Origin: Polytrichum commune
Taxonomy: Eukaryota > Streptophyta > Polytrichopsida > Polytrichales > Polytrichaceae
Length of the DNA: 64,000 nucleotides
Direction of reading: 5' to 3'
Assembly (NCBI GenBank): GCA_950295325.1
Contig: OX485805.1
Coordinates: 15,735,501-15,799,500, forward strand
Part shown: positions 20,039-32,346 of the stretch, piece by piece
How the letters are laid out: each line of letters opens with the position of its first letter
Position numbering within the stretch: the stretch's first letter is position 1
The notes under the pieces: generated by a model
Told to the model about the DNA's origin: nothing
Seen by the model: only the letters and a program-made list of their open reading frames with translations
Database searches by the model: none
Program-made: the position numbers and the translations under genes

Positions 20039-22690
20039 CATGTCTGACACTGGGATCGGCGGCCTGCAATGGCAGCACTCCATGTAACTTATTATTACCC
20101 TCCAGTGCTGTAGAAGTTGCTGTTTAACTTAGTTTATCTCATGGGAACCTTCTGGCCTCACTGGCGTAGCTTAAGTTAGTTGGATTATACTTTCCTTTTT
20201 AGCACTCAAAAGGAAGGGGCTGCCTCTCACCCAGCTCATGAACTGCATGCAATGATGGTGATACGGTTTATATGCGGGGCTGTTTACGCCATAGACCACA
20301 AAGTTGTCCCATGTCAGATGGCTTTTTCCCATGGTCACACTTTCATGGTTTAGGTCTGGGAAGAATGCACTTTTTTGAAAGTCTTTGGGTCCTTGGTTAG
20401 GTGTAAACCAAATGTGGGTTAAGAGGAGTGACCATGCACCTAAGAAGTGGATGTGTGTTTTTGTTTTTTAAATATATGTCTGAAAAGGGATTTTTGGGAT
20501 TTTTTTTCCATGTTTGATTTTCCTTCCCTTCTTTCCTCTTAACTATGGTATAGAAATATTAAAACGGCATTTCTCTACCATGGTCTCTTGATATTTGCAG
20601 CAAGAGAACCTCTTTTGACTTCACAAAACCGATTGGACCATGATAGTGGATATCTAGGAATGAGAATAGGCCTTCTGGGGGGGGGGGGGGGGGGACCTCG
20701 AGTTCCCTGGTTACTCTTACAAAATAAAATCTTGATGTAAACGGAAGTGACGGGACAAGTTCAACAACCAATCACATATTTATTTTAGAGGAGCAAGGGA
20801 TGACTTCGCAGTCCATGATGGAATCAACCCCTAATTTGTCCTTGCGACAAATGGCTCTATCAAGGTTGGTTTCTTCATGTTTGTTATAAATCACAACCCC
20901 GATTCACAAACTCTTCAATCACATAGAAATTGGGAGCATGCCCTAAATTCACATGACAAACTTTCCAAAGGTGATGGTCATGGAGCCATTATTTGATCAA
21001 ATTACCCCCCCCCCCCCCCCAATTTGTGTTGACTATAGAACCTAGATTGGTCAACAAAATTTGAATACGCAATTCAATTTGTTTTAAGTACATGTATTTT
21101 TGGTGTTTGCTCTTAAATCACACCTAACCATGCACCACGCACATACAAGTGCCCATCTAGAATAAGTAACCGAAGTGGGCCCACTCACCTTACTTTTCAA
21201 TAATTCAAGGAGGATTCCGGAAGCAATCCAAGTGCACGAGCATGTGTAGGACATTGTGGATGGACTTTAATTGCACTTAAAGACATGTCATTCTATAGCG
21301 GGGACTTCCAAATCCACATACACTTGTGACCGTTGCATGCGTATTGGACTTTGCTTTGTTTAGCTAGTAGTTATGAATTAAGATGATTGTCATTTCATGT
21401 TTCAAAATAGTAGTTGATAATTTGCAATAGTAAAAATAGTAGGTCAAAATGAAATTTCTCTTTCTATGGACTTGAACCTATATATAACAGTGTTGTAATA
21501 TATGTGGTTCTATTGTGGGCACTTTCAAATCCATGTGCATTTGTGGCTTTTGGATTAGAGTAGGAATTGTTTCATCATGTTAGCAACTGCAAATCATGGA
21601 TATTATCATTTGAAGTTTACTAATCGTAGTTGAAATGCAAAAATTATAGTAGGTCAAAGCGAGGATTATATTTCTCTTTGAACCTTCATTTCCTAGAGTG
21701 TATTATGTTTTCATTAGATCATCTAAACAATAATCTTTCTAGACCTCAATTTTTTTGCACCTAAAAAAAATTGTTGCTAGTGATTTAAAGATCGTATCAA
21801 ATTGACTTTGAATGATTAAAAATCAAGAAATTGTGATAAATACATGCAATCAAATTATAGTCAAAGCTTTCAAGACTTTGTTATGCACTTTGAGGTAAGT
21901 AAAAACGTCTAGAGAAAATTGAGAATTTTCAATCAAAATAAGTTGAACTTTCCATATATAGTAGTATATAAACAAAGGGAAAAGTTAATTCATTCTTGAC
22001 TTTAAGAACCTCTTGTGAACGACCATCTTTTCATATTGGAATGGGATCATTGCCATTGACAATAAATTTTCATTAGAAACACGATGATACATGTTGTAAC
22101 CTTCCTAGCACCTTCCTTTGGGATGAATTTGCCTTTAGGAGTCATTCATAACCCCATAAGTGGCCTCTCAAGAAGTTAAAGGTTAAGTGAACACATAGGC
22201 TTCATCCTAACTATTGAACCCAACATGGGTGTCTAAGACATGTTGAGCCCATAGTCCAATCTCATCGTAACATCATCATTTCGTGTTTGTCCATACATTA
22301 AAAGTCTTGCCATATATCACTTAAATAAAGGTGTTGGGTTGGTTAGTAAGAGTGACCACTTAAGGCACACACATCATGTAGGGTATGCAACTCTATTGTA
22401 CACTTCTAATTGCACAAACATTTTTTGAACTTGCAGCTTACATGGACTTAAAAACGTTTCATGTGGGTAAATGTTCATAACACTTACTGAGAGGGAGGGC
22501 CAACTAAAGGAGGGAGAGATTGAAAATAATGGTACTTATTATAAAACATGAAAATTTTAATTTTACATATAAATCAATCCCGAATTTATTTAGTGAACTT
22601 AAATATAGGATGAACCAACAACCAACCTACATGGGGCATGCTTTTTATTGCTACCCCTCGGTCAGTGTTAGGAAACCAAATCCCAGCTTG
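20039..22690. other. Gene-empty AT-rich region with two homopolymer tracts
   Basis: No coding sequence was recognised. It holds a G18 run (20677-20694), a C16 run (21005-21020) and an R2 repeat copy (21024-21240). Confidence 0.45.
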
Positions 22691-22739
22691 ATGTACTAGA
22701 ATTCAACTTTCTCTAATTACCAAATTCATTTTCTTCAAT

Positions 22740-24510
22740 GCACTTTTAAGTACGTGGGTCTGTAAGAATATCCGACACGAGTGTTATGGTGTTTTTGAGC
22801 GATCTTGAAACTTGAGATTCACAAGCTTTCTCAATAAGTTAACGTACCCATGGGTAGGTTGTCTACATACAAATGCAAGTAACTTACGAAGCAACAAGGC
22901 TACCGTAGCTTAGCATGCGGCTGGGGTGAAACCAACATGTACATTGGTTCCCTTGAGGCAAGGGTTTAGGCATCCAACAAGGAACTAGTGTATGGGTTGG
23001 TTCGCCCAAATCCTAGCATGCATGGTGCTTATAACACGAGAATTGACGGACATATCATTGGGTGGGTTAAGGGTTAGTTTCCATGTAGGTTGTTCGTCCA
23101 CCAGATTCTATTGGAAAATGTAGATTCCACAATTTATTGGATATGCGGAATCTACATTTCCACTAGAATCTGGTGGACGAACAACCTACATGGAAACTAA
23201 CCCTAAGCTAGCTACTTGTGCAACATCTCCATTCAGTAACTCCACTCTGAAAATACATGTACTATAATTTTCTTTGTTGACTGGAATCCAGCTTCCTCCA
23301 TTTACCTAGTTCATTTTCTTCATTGCACTTTGTAAGTTAGTACATGGGTCTGTAAGAATATCTGACACGAGTGTTCTGGTGTGTGTTTGAGTGATCTTGA
23401 AACTTGAGATTCATCACAAGCTTTCTCAGTAAGTTAACGTACCCATGGGTAGGTTGTCTACATACAAATGCAAGTAACTTGCGAAGCAGCCAGACTACCG
23501 TAGCATAACATGCACGGTGCTTACGACATGAAAAATCTTGGGCGTATCGTTGGGTGGGTTAAGGGTTAGTTTCCACGTAGGCCGCTCGCCCACCAGATTC
23601 TAGTGGAAATGTAGATTCCACCATGTAGATTCTACATTTCCACTAGAATCTGATGGGCGAGTGGCTTGCATGGAAACTAACCCTAAGTTAGCTACTTGTG
23701 CAACCTCTCCATTCAGTAACTCCACTCTGAAAATACATGTACTATAACTTGCTTATTTGACTGGAATTCAGCTTCCTCCACTTACCTGGTTCATCTTCTT
23801 CATTGCACTTTTAAGTACATGGGTCTGTAAGAATATCCAACACGAGTGCTCTGGTGTGTGTTTGAGTGATCTTGAAACTTGAGATTCACAGGCTTTCTCA
23901 GTAAGTTAACGTACCCATGGGTAGGTTGTCTACATACAAATGCAAGTGACTTGCGAAGCAGCCAGCAGACTACCGTATCATAGCATGCACGGTGCTTACA
24001 ACATGAAAAATCTTGGGCGTATCGTTGGGTGGATTAAGGGTTAGTTTCCACGTAGGCCGCTCGCCCACCAGATTCTAGTGGAAATGTAGATTCCACCATG
24101 TAGATTCTACATTTCCACTAGAATCTGGTGGGCGAGTGGCTTGCATGGAAACTAACCCTAAGTTAGCTACTTGTGCAACATCTCCATTCAGTAACTCCAC
24201 TCTGAAAATACATGTACTGTAACTTGCTTATTTGACTGGAATTCAGCTTCTTCCACTTACCTAGTTCATCTTCTTCATTGCACTTTTAAGTACATGGGTC
24301 TGTAAGAATATCCAACACGAGTGTTCTGGTGTGTTTTTGAGTGATCTTGAAACTTGAGATTCACAAGCTTTCTCAGTACGTTAACTTTCCCATGGGTAGG
24401 TTGTCTACATGGAAATGCAAGTAACTTGCGAAGCAGCAAGGCTCCTGTAGCTTAGCATGCATGGTGCTTGCTAACAACATGCGAAAAGACGGGCGTATTA
24501 TTGGGTGGGT
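22740..24510 (+). repeat. Tandem array of ~465-500-bp units, each with an embedded long hairpin
   Basis: Four head-to-tail units start near 22741, 23325, 23805 and 24283, recognised by GGGTCTGTAAGAATATC, GATCTTGAAACTTGAGATTC and ACCCATGGGTAGGTTGTCTA. Units 1-3 each contain a near-perfect foldback: 23071-23204 (58-bp arms), 23573-23684 and 24038-24159. These begin GGGTTAGTTTCCA and end TGGAAACTAACCCT. Unit 4 is truncated and lacks the hairpin. Unit 1 carries an extra ~100 bp near 22910-23030. Hairpin spacings are 502 and 465 bp. The likely origin is a foldback transposon inserted in a sequence that was then tandemly amplified. Confidence 0.85.
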
Positions 24511-24739
24511 TAATTAGATATTTGTGGAGCAGCTTTATACAGTAACTCAGCTCTCGAAATAACACTTTGGAGGTCCTTCTCCTCTGCCAGATGCTGCTAA
24601 TGAGGAGATTTTGTTGAGGGGTCAAGTTTGAAATCCTTGCCGAGGCGGCGAGGCTAATGTTGTTTGAGTCCAACAAATATTGTATCAATACCATGTATTC
24701 CGTTTTCATACCACTGAGGGCCACTTCACACCAGTGATC

Positions 24740-24950
24740 GGGGAGATTTTTGGGCATAATCGGTTGAGATCCTAGTGTTTGCAAGTCCAACTGGTTACAT
24801 GTTCACAGCCTCCGGTTTTGCTTTATTAAATTGGGGAATATTCTATAAATTCCTCTAATTTGATCGGCAATTTTCCTGCAGTCTTGAACTTCAACCGGTT
24901 ATTTCTCAAACTCAACCGGTTCGCCTGTAACTAACCGTCAGTTCTCCCCG
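24740..24950 (+). repeat. Single-copy counterpart of the 76-bp minisatellite region
   Basis: CGGTTGAGATCC, CTGGTTACATGTT, CTTCAACCGGTTATTTCTCAA and GTAACTAACCG follow the same order as in 61700-62215, where the middle part is expanded into five 76-bp copies. Here that part is present once, so this copy shows the unexpanded state. Confidence 0.65.
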
Positions 24951-25273
24951 ATCATAGCTTCACACACAAGATTGAAGGCCCGTGTCCATGGCATTCTAAA
25001 ATCCTTGTCGGTCGAAAAGGCTGAGACCGTCCAAGTTCACTTCACATTAGAAGGTGAAGGTATAAGGGTCCAAAGAAATTATCATGGATGAAAAGTCTAC
25101 ATGGATTCTTACATGGAAAATTATGGATAATGTGGCATGGTCTACTGGAATTTGCGTCATACCCACCTTCAAGAGGTAGGCCTAACGCAAATTGCAGTGG
25201 ACCATGCCAGAGTCAAGGGCCCTCACAATTACATGGTCACGGTCCTTGGTTTGTGTGTGAAATGTCCTTGATG
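24951..25273. mobile_element. Non-autonomous TIR element, CTTCACACACAAG family
   Basis: The left end reads CTTCACACACAAG...GAAGGCCCGTGTCCATGG. The right end, inverted, reads TTTCACACACAAACC...GGACCGTGACCATG. The interior (CAAGTTCACTTCACA, GATGAAAAGTCTACATGGA, GGAATTTGCGTCAT) matches 33960-34160. No transposase. Confidence 0.65.
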
Positions 25274-26429
25274 CGTTGCATTCACCTCTATGCCGATCCA
25301 ACGTTTGGTTGGTTACTACCTTCCTTTTGGTAGGTGGGTGGCAAGCTAGGGATTTGTGGTGTCTTCGTAAACTCATTTATTAGCAGAGTGAAAACACATC
25401 GAACTATTTTATAGGATTAAAAATGTCACGAACCCCAAGCCCGAGAGGCAAAGGTAGGCCAATGGTGGGTTTGTAGATAATGCATGGCTTTGGTATGCCT
25501 AGTTTACATTTATTGAGGACAAGGAGCAATATTACCTTGTACACTTATTTTTAATTTAGTGGGATAAATTGTGCAACATTGACCATTGGATTGGACATAA
25601 CATTACTCAGCTAATGAGATGTGTTCACTTGCCTTGACTTGAGATTCAATCTGAAGCAGTGGGATACAAACATCCACATGCTTTATTCTCGAATCTACTA
25701 CGGGGGCCATGAACACAACTCATCAATTAAATAATGTTTTGAAACAAGTATTAATGTCTCATTTGGTTAGTGACTGCAAATCACAAAGTTTGTCATTTCA
25801 AGTTTGAGAATTGGACATAACAATATTTATCAAGGATAGACTGTTATGTGGGCCCGATACCCGGAGGGAACTATACAAGAACTAATGGAGGATTGATTGA
25901 GAATCCCAACATTTTTAGGTTGAATCTGAAAGCATGGAAGGGAAAGTTGTAGTAGAAATGGTTCGTTTTTGGTTGTTTACCAGGAGACTCAACTTAGATT
26001 TAAAAGTCAAAGCGATTCCTGGATCTGCGAATGTGATATAATCTTTTTGCAACAGTTTATGGATTTTTTTAATGATTTTCCATGTTGTTGATATGATTTT
26101 TCGAAATAAATGTGTCAGAGTCAAGAAAATGACCAAGTAGGTGCCTCCAATTATGTTGTTTATTGAGCCGATAATGGTTAACAAATTTTGAACACATGCT
26201 TTATTATCTTTTAAACACATGTTTTTTTTAGTGTTTGTTCTTAGATCCACACCTAACCACAAACTACTCAAATCTAGGTGTTCAATTAAGATAAAGTAAC
26301 CAAAATAGGCACGGTTACCCTCCCAATTGTAAAGCACGTCTGGAAGTGCAATTACAACCATAGCTTCAAGAAAGGCATGTGAACTTTCACTTTTATAAAG
26401 GCTTACATTTGGCACAATCAATAGAAAAT
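25274..26429. other. No gene; includes an R2 copy
   Basis: 26150-26360 is an R2 repeat copy. A 168-residue minus frame (25915-26421) runs across it but shows no domain and is judged accidental. Confidence 0.4.
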
Positions 26430-27580
26430 TGATATCGTATTACCTCCTAACCTCCATAATGTCATCCTTTGTAATGTCACTCCCTCTCTTGCATCCCAAA
26501 ACCCTAGGAAGTGGATGTGCTCAATTTGAATCTCTCTCCTTGTTGTCACATTTCCCTCCCACATATCACGTGTTTTGACATTTAATAAATCCATCAAAGA
26601 ATTCAAACCACATGCTCGCACACATCACATTGTCATTTATTGCAGTTTTCACTTTGTGTTATTCCAAAATGTCACACGCTACAATAATTTTATATAATCA
26701 TGCATCCATGTTAACACTACATACCTCCTTAATATCATGTGCACTTTGGTTGTCACATGTGTGATATTAGAGTGTACTAAGGTTTAGTGGCTCGTCTATT
26801 ACACCGTTTATGGTGATGAGTGTCACGCATACTATTTGTGAAGGGCCCAAACTAGATGCCTAGATGTTTGGACTCAAAGTGTAGTGTATGCTTAAATTGC
26901 CAATCTGATACTATTTTTCAACATAAGTAATTTAAAGTGAAAAAATAAGTCACATTATGCCATTTAGTGTAGCATATTGGGACACTTGAGATGATAGTTT
27001 TGTATTTTAGTATCCAAGGGGAAGGCAATTATGAAGCATACTAATGGCAAGTGTCATGTGTTTACATTTTAGTATGCAAGAGGAAGATATTCTTCAACAC
27101 ACTACACAAAATGTGATATTTAGTGTTTGATTATATTTAGTGTTGTTACTACCCTACAATGCTCAACACTAATTTTTGATTCTTTGATTCTTTGATTCTT
27201 TGACAATTAGTGTTAGACATAAATGTGCTGCTACCTTCCTTACTGCCACCTCCCTTATTATATCCTTTTTTTTTTCATATCCTTACTAACACTAAATTGA
27301 AACACGTAACTTCCACATATTACCATAGTTGACATTTAGTGTTTGAGTTTACATTTAATGTTACTTACTTTCATGGGATTATTGATATTTAGTGTATGCG
27401 TTCATATTTAGTGTATCAAACGCTAAATATCATATTTTGTGTAGTGTCAAGTGTCATTTGTGTACACTTTAGTCAACTTGTAGACCATTATGTAACATAG
27501 GCATACACCTCATAGCATTATTAAACATACTCAAGCCAACATATTAGTCCACTTGAACATCAAGTGTCGTGAGGTGACAT
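26430..27580. mobile_element. Dispersed repeats and an R1 element with nested CACTA-like insert
   Basis: 26430-26600 matches 29040-29230 and, inverted, 50345-50490. 26640-26770 matches 33185-33325. An R1 element starts at 26800 (TACACCGTTTATGG) and runs to about 27580. It is interrupted by the CACTA-like element at 27100-27446. The R1 interior matches 28122-29030 and, inverted, 50589-51115. Confidence 0.65.
27100..27446. mobile_element. CACTA-like MITE nested in R1
   Basis: 347 bp. The left end is CACTACACAAAATGTGATAT; the right end, inverted, is CACTACACAAAATATGATAT. A CACTA start is diagnostic of the CACTA/EnSpm superfamily. The flanking triplets are ACA and TCA, so the expected 3-bp duplication is only 2 of 3 matched. 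There is no coding capacity. A short GATTCTTT triplication lies inside (27178-27203). Confidence 0.6.
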
Positions 27581-28027
27581 TAAATAAGGTAGAAAAAACC
27601 AAAAAACAACGAATGACAACTACTGGTGCACTAGACTAGGGGTACATTGATTCTTGTGTGGACCCAAAACGGCTAATTGTAATAGTGGTGGCCCGGAAAG
27701 GATGCAGTGATTGGCCAGATAGGTGTTGCTTCACACCACTTGTGATCACTTTTGGGTGCCATTGAGTTAAATGTTTTGTATGCATTCGTATTAGAATAAG
27801 ATATTTGATGCTCAAATTAAGGAGACTCTAGTATACAAATAGGGGGTTTGACTTCCTTGCCTCTTTGGGATAATGTAACTAATTGTTTACATGGAATAAA
27901 ATTACTAAACAACATGCATTCCTCATCATTTCCTCTACTCCATCTTTGAGAAAGATTGCACAAATTTCAAGCAATTCTTTATGGTTGAATCAACTCATTT
28001 TCATCATTCTCCGTATATCTACCGTAG

Positions 28028-29240
28028 TGAAGTTGTTGATCATTACTGTAACATGACATACGCCTCAAAATAGGGTAAATGACTCTCTTATGTATGGGAC
28101 ACTAAATACCATAAACAATGTACATCGTTTATGGTATTTAGTGTCATGTACCCTATTTGTGAAAGGCCTAAAGTAGATGCCTAGAGGTCTCAAAGTGTCA
28201 CACCTGTTGATAGCCAACATGATTCCATTCATCAACATAAGTAACTTCTTTAAGTGAAAAATATCTACATTATGACATTTAGAGAAGCACATTGGGATAC
28301 TTTAGATTAAAATCTTCCATTCTAGTATGCAAGGGGAAGATATTTTTGAGCATACTACTATAGGTTGATAGCATGTTGGGCAAAACATTGCCCAATAATT
28401 AAATAATTGCAATAAAAAGGCTAAGGTAGTCCATAAAAATGTTTATAAAAAATTAGGAAAAATTGTATATACATATTTATTTATTTAGTTAGGCACATAA
28501 CATATACTACATACAAATCCATGTATTGTAACTTATTTTTCATTCGTTCGTGATGGCTAAGTACACAATGTTATCCTTGAGGGTTTAGGTTAAGCCATCT
28601 TAGTGTGATGATCATGGTTGTGAACAATGTGACCCCTCATGCTCTCAAGCTTTAACATTCTTGAATATGAGAGGTTCAATATTTAATGTGTGAATCCCAC
28701 AATGAATGCATGTGACAGGGTGTGTTGTCGATGCATGTGAGATGTTGACTTTGAATTGAATTGTTCTAGCACATCAAATTTACTAATATCTAAACATTTT
28801 GATGACTATTTTTCCTTTCATTAGAGCCATTTGACCCAATAATTTCCAAAAAAATTAGGCTTAATTTTTTTAAGAAACATTCCGCCCAACCTACTAGCAA
28901 GGTATGGTAATGGCAAGTGTCATGTGTTGTATTGTTTAGTATGCAAGAGGAAGATATCCTTGAGCATACTAATGGCAAGTGTCATTTGTTTGCGCTTTAG
29001 TCAACTTGTAGATCATTGTGTAACATAAGCATGCATCTCATAGCAATATTGAACATACACCCTAAACTCCGTAATATCAACCCTCGTGATGTCACTCTTT
29101 CTCTAATAATCCAAAACCCTAGAAAACGGATGTTCTCAGTTCAAATCTCACTTCTTATTGTCACATTTCTTTCCCTTATATCACATGTTTTTACATTAAT
29201 GCGAACCACCAAAGAAATAAGACCACACTCTCGCATTGTG
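28028..29240. mobile_element. Two R1 copies abutting head to head, with an inner insertion
   Basis: 28028-28121 is the terminal part of one R1 copy; 28122-29030 is another in opposite orientation. They meet in a near-perfect 48-bp palindrome (28098-28145, GACACTAAATACCATAAAC and its inverse). The second copy is split by a ~525-bp segment (28375-28900) with imperfect inverted ends (TTGATAGCATGTTGGGC and GCCCAACCTACTAGCAA), probably another TIR element. 29040-29240 is the repeat shared with 26430-26600. Confidence 0.6.
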
Positions 29241-29411
29241 CCATGTTTGCACTTCTCAAACTGGATCAAGGTACGATGTCCTACGAACATACACTCTATT
29301 CACTCGGGCCCCCCAAAAAGGGTTGGAGTTCTTCTTCTTCTTCTTGGATCAAGGTCTTGCGGAAGGATGATGTGTCTCTTGTACTCCTCCCTCACCATGA
29401 ATATGCAGGTG

Positions 29412-30107
29412 ATCTTTTCTACATTGTATGAAACTTTTCACAGTATTTCAAGAAACTGGACCAGAAACTTCGGTTCTCCTCTTGCACAATTTCAATTCGC
29501 GTCATCCACAAGATGAAGAGCTTCTCAATCTTGTCGTGGAGAAGTGGTAGGGGAGAAGCAAAATGAGAAAACCTTTGCTTGTATGACTCGGTAAGCACAG
29601 CGGCCTGGTTGGTCGCATCTTGTGGTTGAGAATATGCTTCAGCTAGCAACTGTTCCAACTTCATGCTCGACTGCCAAGCAGGCCACCTCCTGATGAAGAA
29701 TACCAAAGGATTCTGCAAAATTCTCTCTCAGAGCATTATGGGCACCGCCATAACATCAAAAGAGGTTGAGGTTGAGGTTGACGTTTCCTTTCCAGGTTCT
29801 TCTTGACCCCTAACATTCCGAAGAGAAGCATCATCAACATGGTTGGAGGAGACATAGACATCAACATGGACGACAACTCCGTTACCACCATCAATTAATC
29901 CTGCCGTCGTTCCCCTCACGCGCTCAACAACAATTGCGCCATCCTCTCTCTTCTTCTCCCACTCTTAGAAACATCACTAACATCCTCCTTCTCACTCTGA
30001 TAATGATGATGATGATCATCACCACTACCCCCCTGTTGTTGTTCTCCTTCGCCGACTGCAAAAACCTTCCTCCCAAACCACCTCCCACCTCCCTCATCAT
30101 CCCTCAT
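29412..30107 (-). CDS. Gene-like fragment, product unknown
   Basis: I do not recognise a product. On the minus strand an ATG at 30107 opens a Gly/His/Glu-rich frame to about 29916. A second segment with TSTSTSTSFDVMAV ends at 29728. After a good acceptor (TTTTGCAG, about 29705-29712) comes a ~90-residue helical-looking segment (KLEQLLAEAYSQPQDATNQA, then SYKQRFSHFASPLPLLHDKI) to a stop near 29419. Protein-like composition and splice-site placement suggest exons of a gene or captured gene fragment. Its 3' side runs into the dispersed repeat at 29240. Its 5' side (30110-30394) resembles a leader and ends at the Copia LTR. The joins are unproven; it may be a pseudogene. Confidence 0.3.
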
Positions 30108-30394
30108 CCCGGGAGCATATAAATTCCTTTTACCACTACTACTACTACTACAAAAAAATAAAATCCCCTATTTGCGGCACCAGAGAATCCTGCATGCAGC
30201 TCTCCGCTGCATCTGCTAATCTGAAATTGCTTAAAATTACTAACCCGTCCACAATACAGAAGCAGCAATTGTACTCTACACGGCGCAACTCGCCCCTCGG
30301 AAGACCCTGAAATCCTCGAAATCCTCGAAATCCTAAGCCCTGGGCGAGGGCGATGTGCACCCTGGATTGCGCATATTAAGGTGTCCATCAATTT

Positions 30395-30711
30395 TGTAGA
30401 AACTTTTCCATGGCAGTGTCTTGACACGAAAACAATTGTATCATCCAATGTGTGGTACTCAATAAAGATGCTAATATATAAACACCTACTATTATCTACG
30501 TGTATCTATCCAACATGCACATTCCTTCTGTGGTAGCAGAATGATAATAGCAAACTATTGGAGAGGAGAAAATTTAATTACTTTACTTTTCCATTTGCCT
30601 GCAACTTTGGCTATATATCTTTATGTTCAGCAGTAAATGAATTACAGTCAGATTTACCTCCTCAATCTACTGGATATGTATCATCATAAATAGGGTATGT
30701 TTGATTCAACA
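30395..30711 (-). repeat. 3' LTR of the Copia element
   Basis: Canonical TG...CA ends on the minus strand, immediately after a polypurine tract. Its first ~62 bp match 33112-33173, the surviving piece of the other LTR, with about nine differences, so the insertion is old. Confidence 0.75.
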
Positions 30712-30828
30712 CCCTCCCGCAATCTTTATTTTTGATTTGTACTTGAATGCGAATCTGCTAATGATAGTGACAACGATTCGATGGGACTTGGGCGCCCTGT
30801 CGTTGAAAGACGTTGTCAATCATTTCAT

Positions 30829-31125
30829 TCACCTTGACCTGATAAGATTATTTTCCCTCCCTCCTACGAGTCCTACCATTTCTTCATTCAGCTTTGTAGT
30901 TCCTTCTGCATATCTGAGGATCCTCTTGGTTGCGTCAAGATGAGGCTGTTGCGGAGCTGCCATGTACCTGCTAACGCAGCTGACGGCGTAGGTGATACAT
31001 GGGCATGTGTTCGTCAAGAAGATAAGACTCCCTGCTAAACTTTGATATAACTTAGTATCCACGTTGTCTGCTCCCATGTCTGTGCAGAGTCGAATGCCCT
31101 TTCCATAGGGTGGTGACAGCAGCAT
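30829..31125 (-). pseudogene. Copia RNase H-proximal fragment
   Basis: Reads YQSLAGSLIFLTNTCPCITY, then VSRYMAAPQQPHLDATKRIL, the conserved region after the Copia reverse transcriptase. Truncated after GTTKL. Confidence 0.88.
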
Positions 31126-31544
31126 AATCCAACATATTGAACTTTTCTAGCAAGTTCTGAATGTAATTTCTTTGTACTAACAAGGAACCCTCAGCCATGT
31201 AGACAAATTTGATGCCTATATAGTAAGTAAGAAGGCCTCACTTTGACATTTCAAATTCCCATTCAAGTCTTTGTTCTAATTCAATCACTTTAGTTTCGTG
31301 ACTCTCAGTGATGAGCAAATCGTCGACATAGAGAACTATTAAGACACAGAGATCTCTTTCATAGAACATATAGAGATTTTAATCGCAATGACTCCTTTGG
31401 ATCCCCTGTTGTTTAAGAAAACTGTCAATTTTAAGGTACCGCGCTCTTGTTTAAGCCAAGTTTCTACCATTGGAAGAATATGGGTGCCTAAGACATTCAG
31501 GAATCTCCATAAAAACCTCATGTTCTAAATCCCATTCAGAAATG

Positions 31545-31784
31545 TTATTTTAATGTCCAAGTGTTTAATGATCCACATTCTTTTGTGGCAATAAAAATTA
31601 CTAATATGATTGTCACTGACTTGACAGTAGGTGCAACTGTCTCTTGGTAATCGACACCCTGCTCCTGCTCAAAACCTCTGGCTACTAACCTTGCTTTAAG
31701 TTTATCTACCTGACCATCAACTTTTAATATAACCTTGTAGACCCATTGGGATGTGATGGGTGTCTTACCAACTGGTAGTGGCAC
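31545..31784 (-). pseudogene. Copia reverse transcriptase N-terminal fragment
   Basis: Contains QWVYKV, then LKARLVARGFEQEQGVDYQE and TVAPTVK, the standard opening of Copia reverse transcriptase. It ends at a stop before the catalytic YVDD motif. Confidence 0.88.
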
Positions 31785-31986
31785 GATTACCCACGTCCAA
31801 TTTTTGGCGACTGCATCAGCCCATCCTTGTGTTGCGCTGCTTCTGTGTACTTGGTTGGCTTCCTGATGTCAGGAAAATGTAGTCTGGATGCCTAGCTGGG
31901 GGTCTGTGTATCTTAGGGAAGTTCATATACTACCATTTGATGTTGAAGCTTCTGCATCTTGGTTCAAGTTTTATGTGTCCATTCAA

Positions 31987-32346
31987 TCAGATTGATTCGC
32001 GCTTCGTTGTTGCCGTTGAAAGAATCTGGTCTCCATGCGCGTCGTGACTGAGGCACTGTTTGATGAGGGTGTAAGCCTGGGTAAGTTGTCTGTCAATGCC
32101 GTGAAGTTCACAATACTTTAGATATTCAGATGAGTGATATTCTCCCCCTCTATCACTCCTCATCGATTGAATCTTCAGACCTGTCTGTGCCTCTACTAGA
32201 TTTTTAAACACTTTAAATTTCTCAAACGTTGCAGATTTATTTTTTAGAAAATATGTCCAGGTTTTTCGACTAAAATCATATGTAAACGTGACAAAGTATC
32301 TAGAGCTTGAGGGGGACTCACTTGGCATTGGTCTGCATAAATCCAA
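31987..32346 (-). pseudogene. Copia integrase core fragment
   Basis: Longest intact piece of the Copia polyprotein, 119 residues, with the catalytic-core segment SDRGGEYHSSEYLKYCELHG. It loses similarity after LTQAY, so it is a fragment. Confidence 0.85.

Noticed and set aside
22880..22960. tRNA-like stretch (GCTACCGTAGCTTAGCATGCGG)
   Set aside because: No cloverleaf can be formed with proper T and anticodon arms.
25915..26421. 168-codon minus frame
   Set aside because: Runs across an R2 repeat with no recognisable domain, and the matching frame is not kept in other R2 copies.
29016..29516. 166-codon plus frame
   Set aside because: First half is dispersed repeat sequence shared with 26430-26600; the rest is antisense to the better minus-strand exon candidate.
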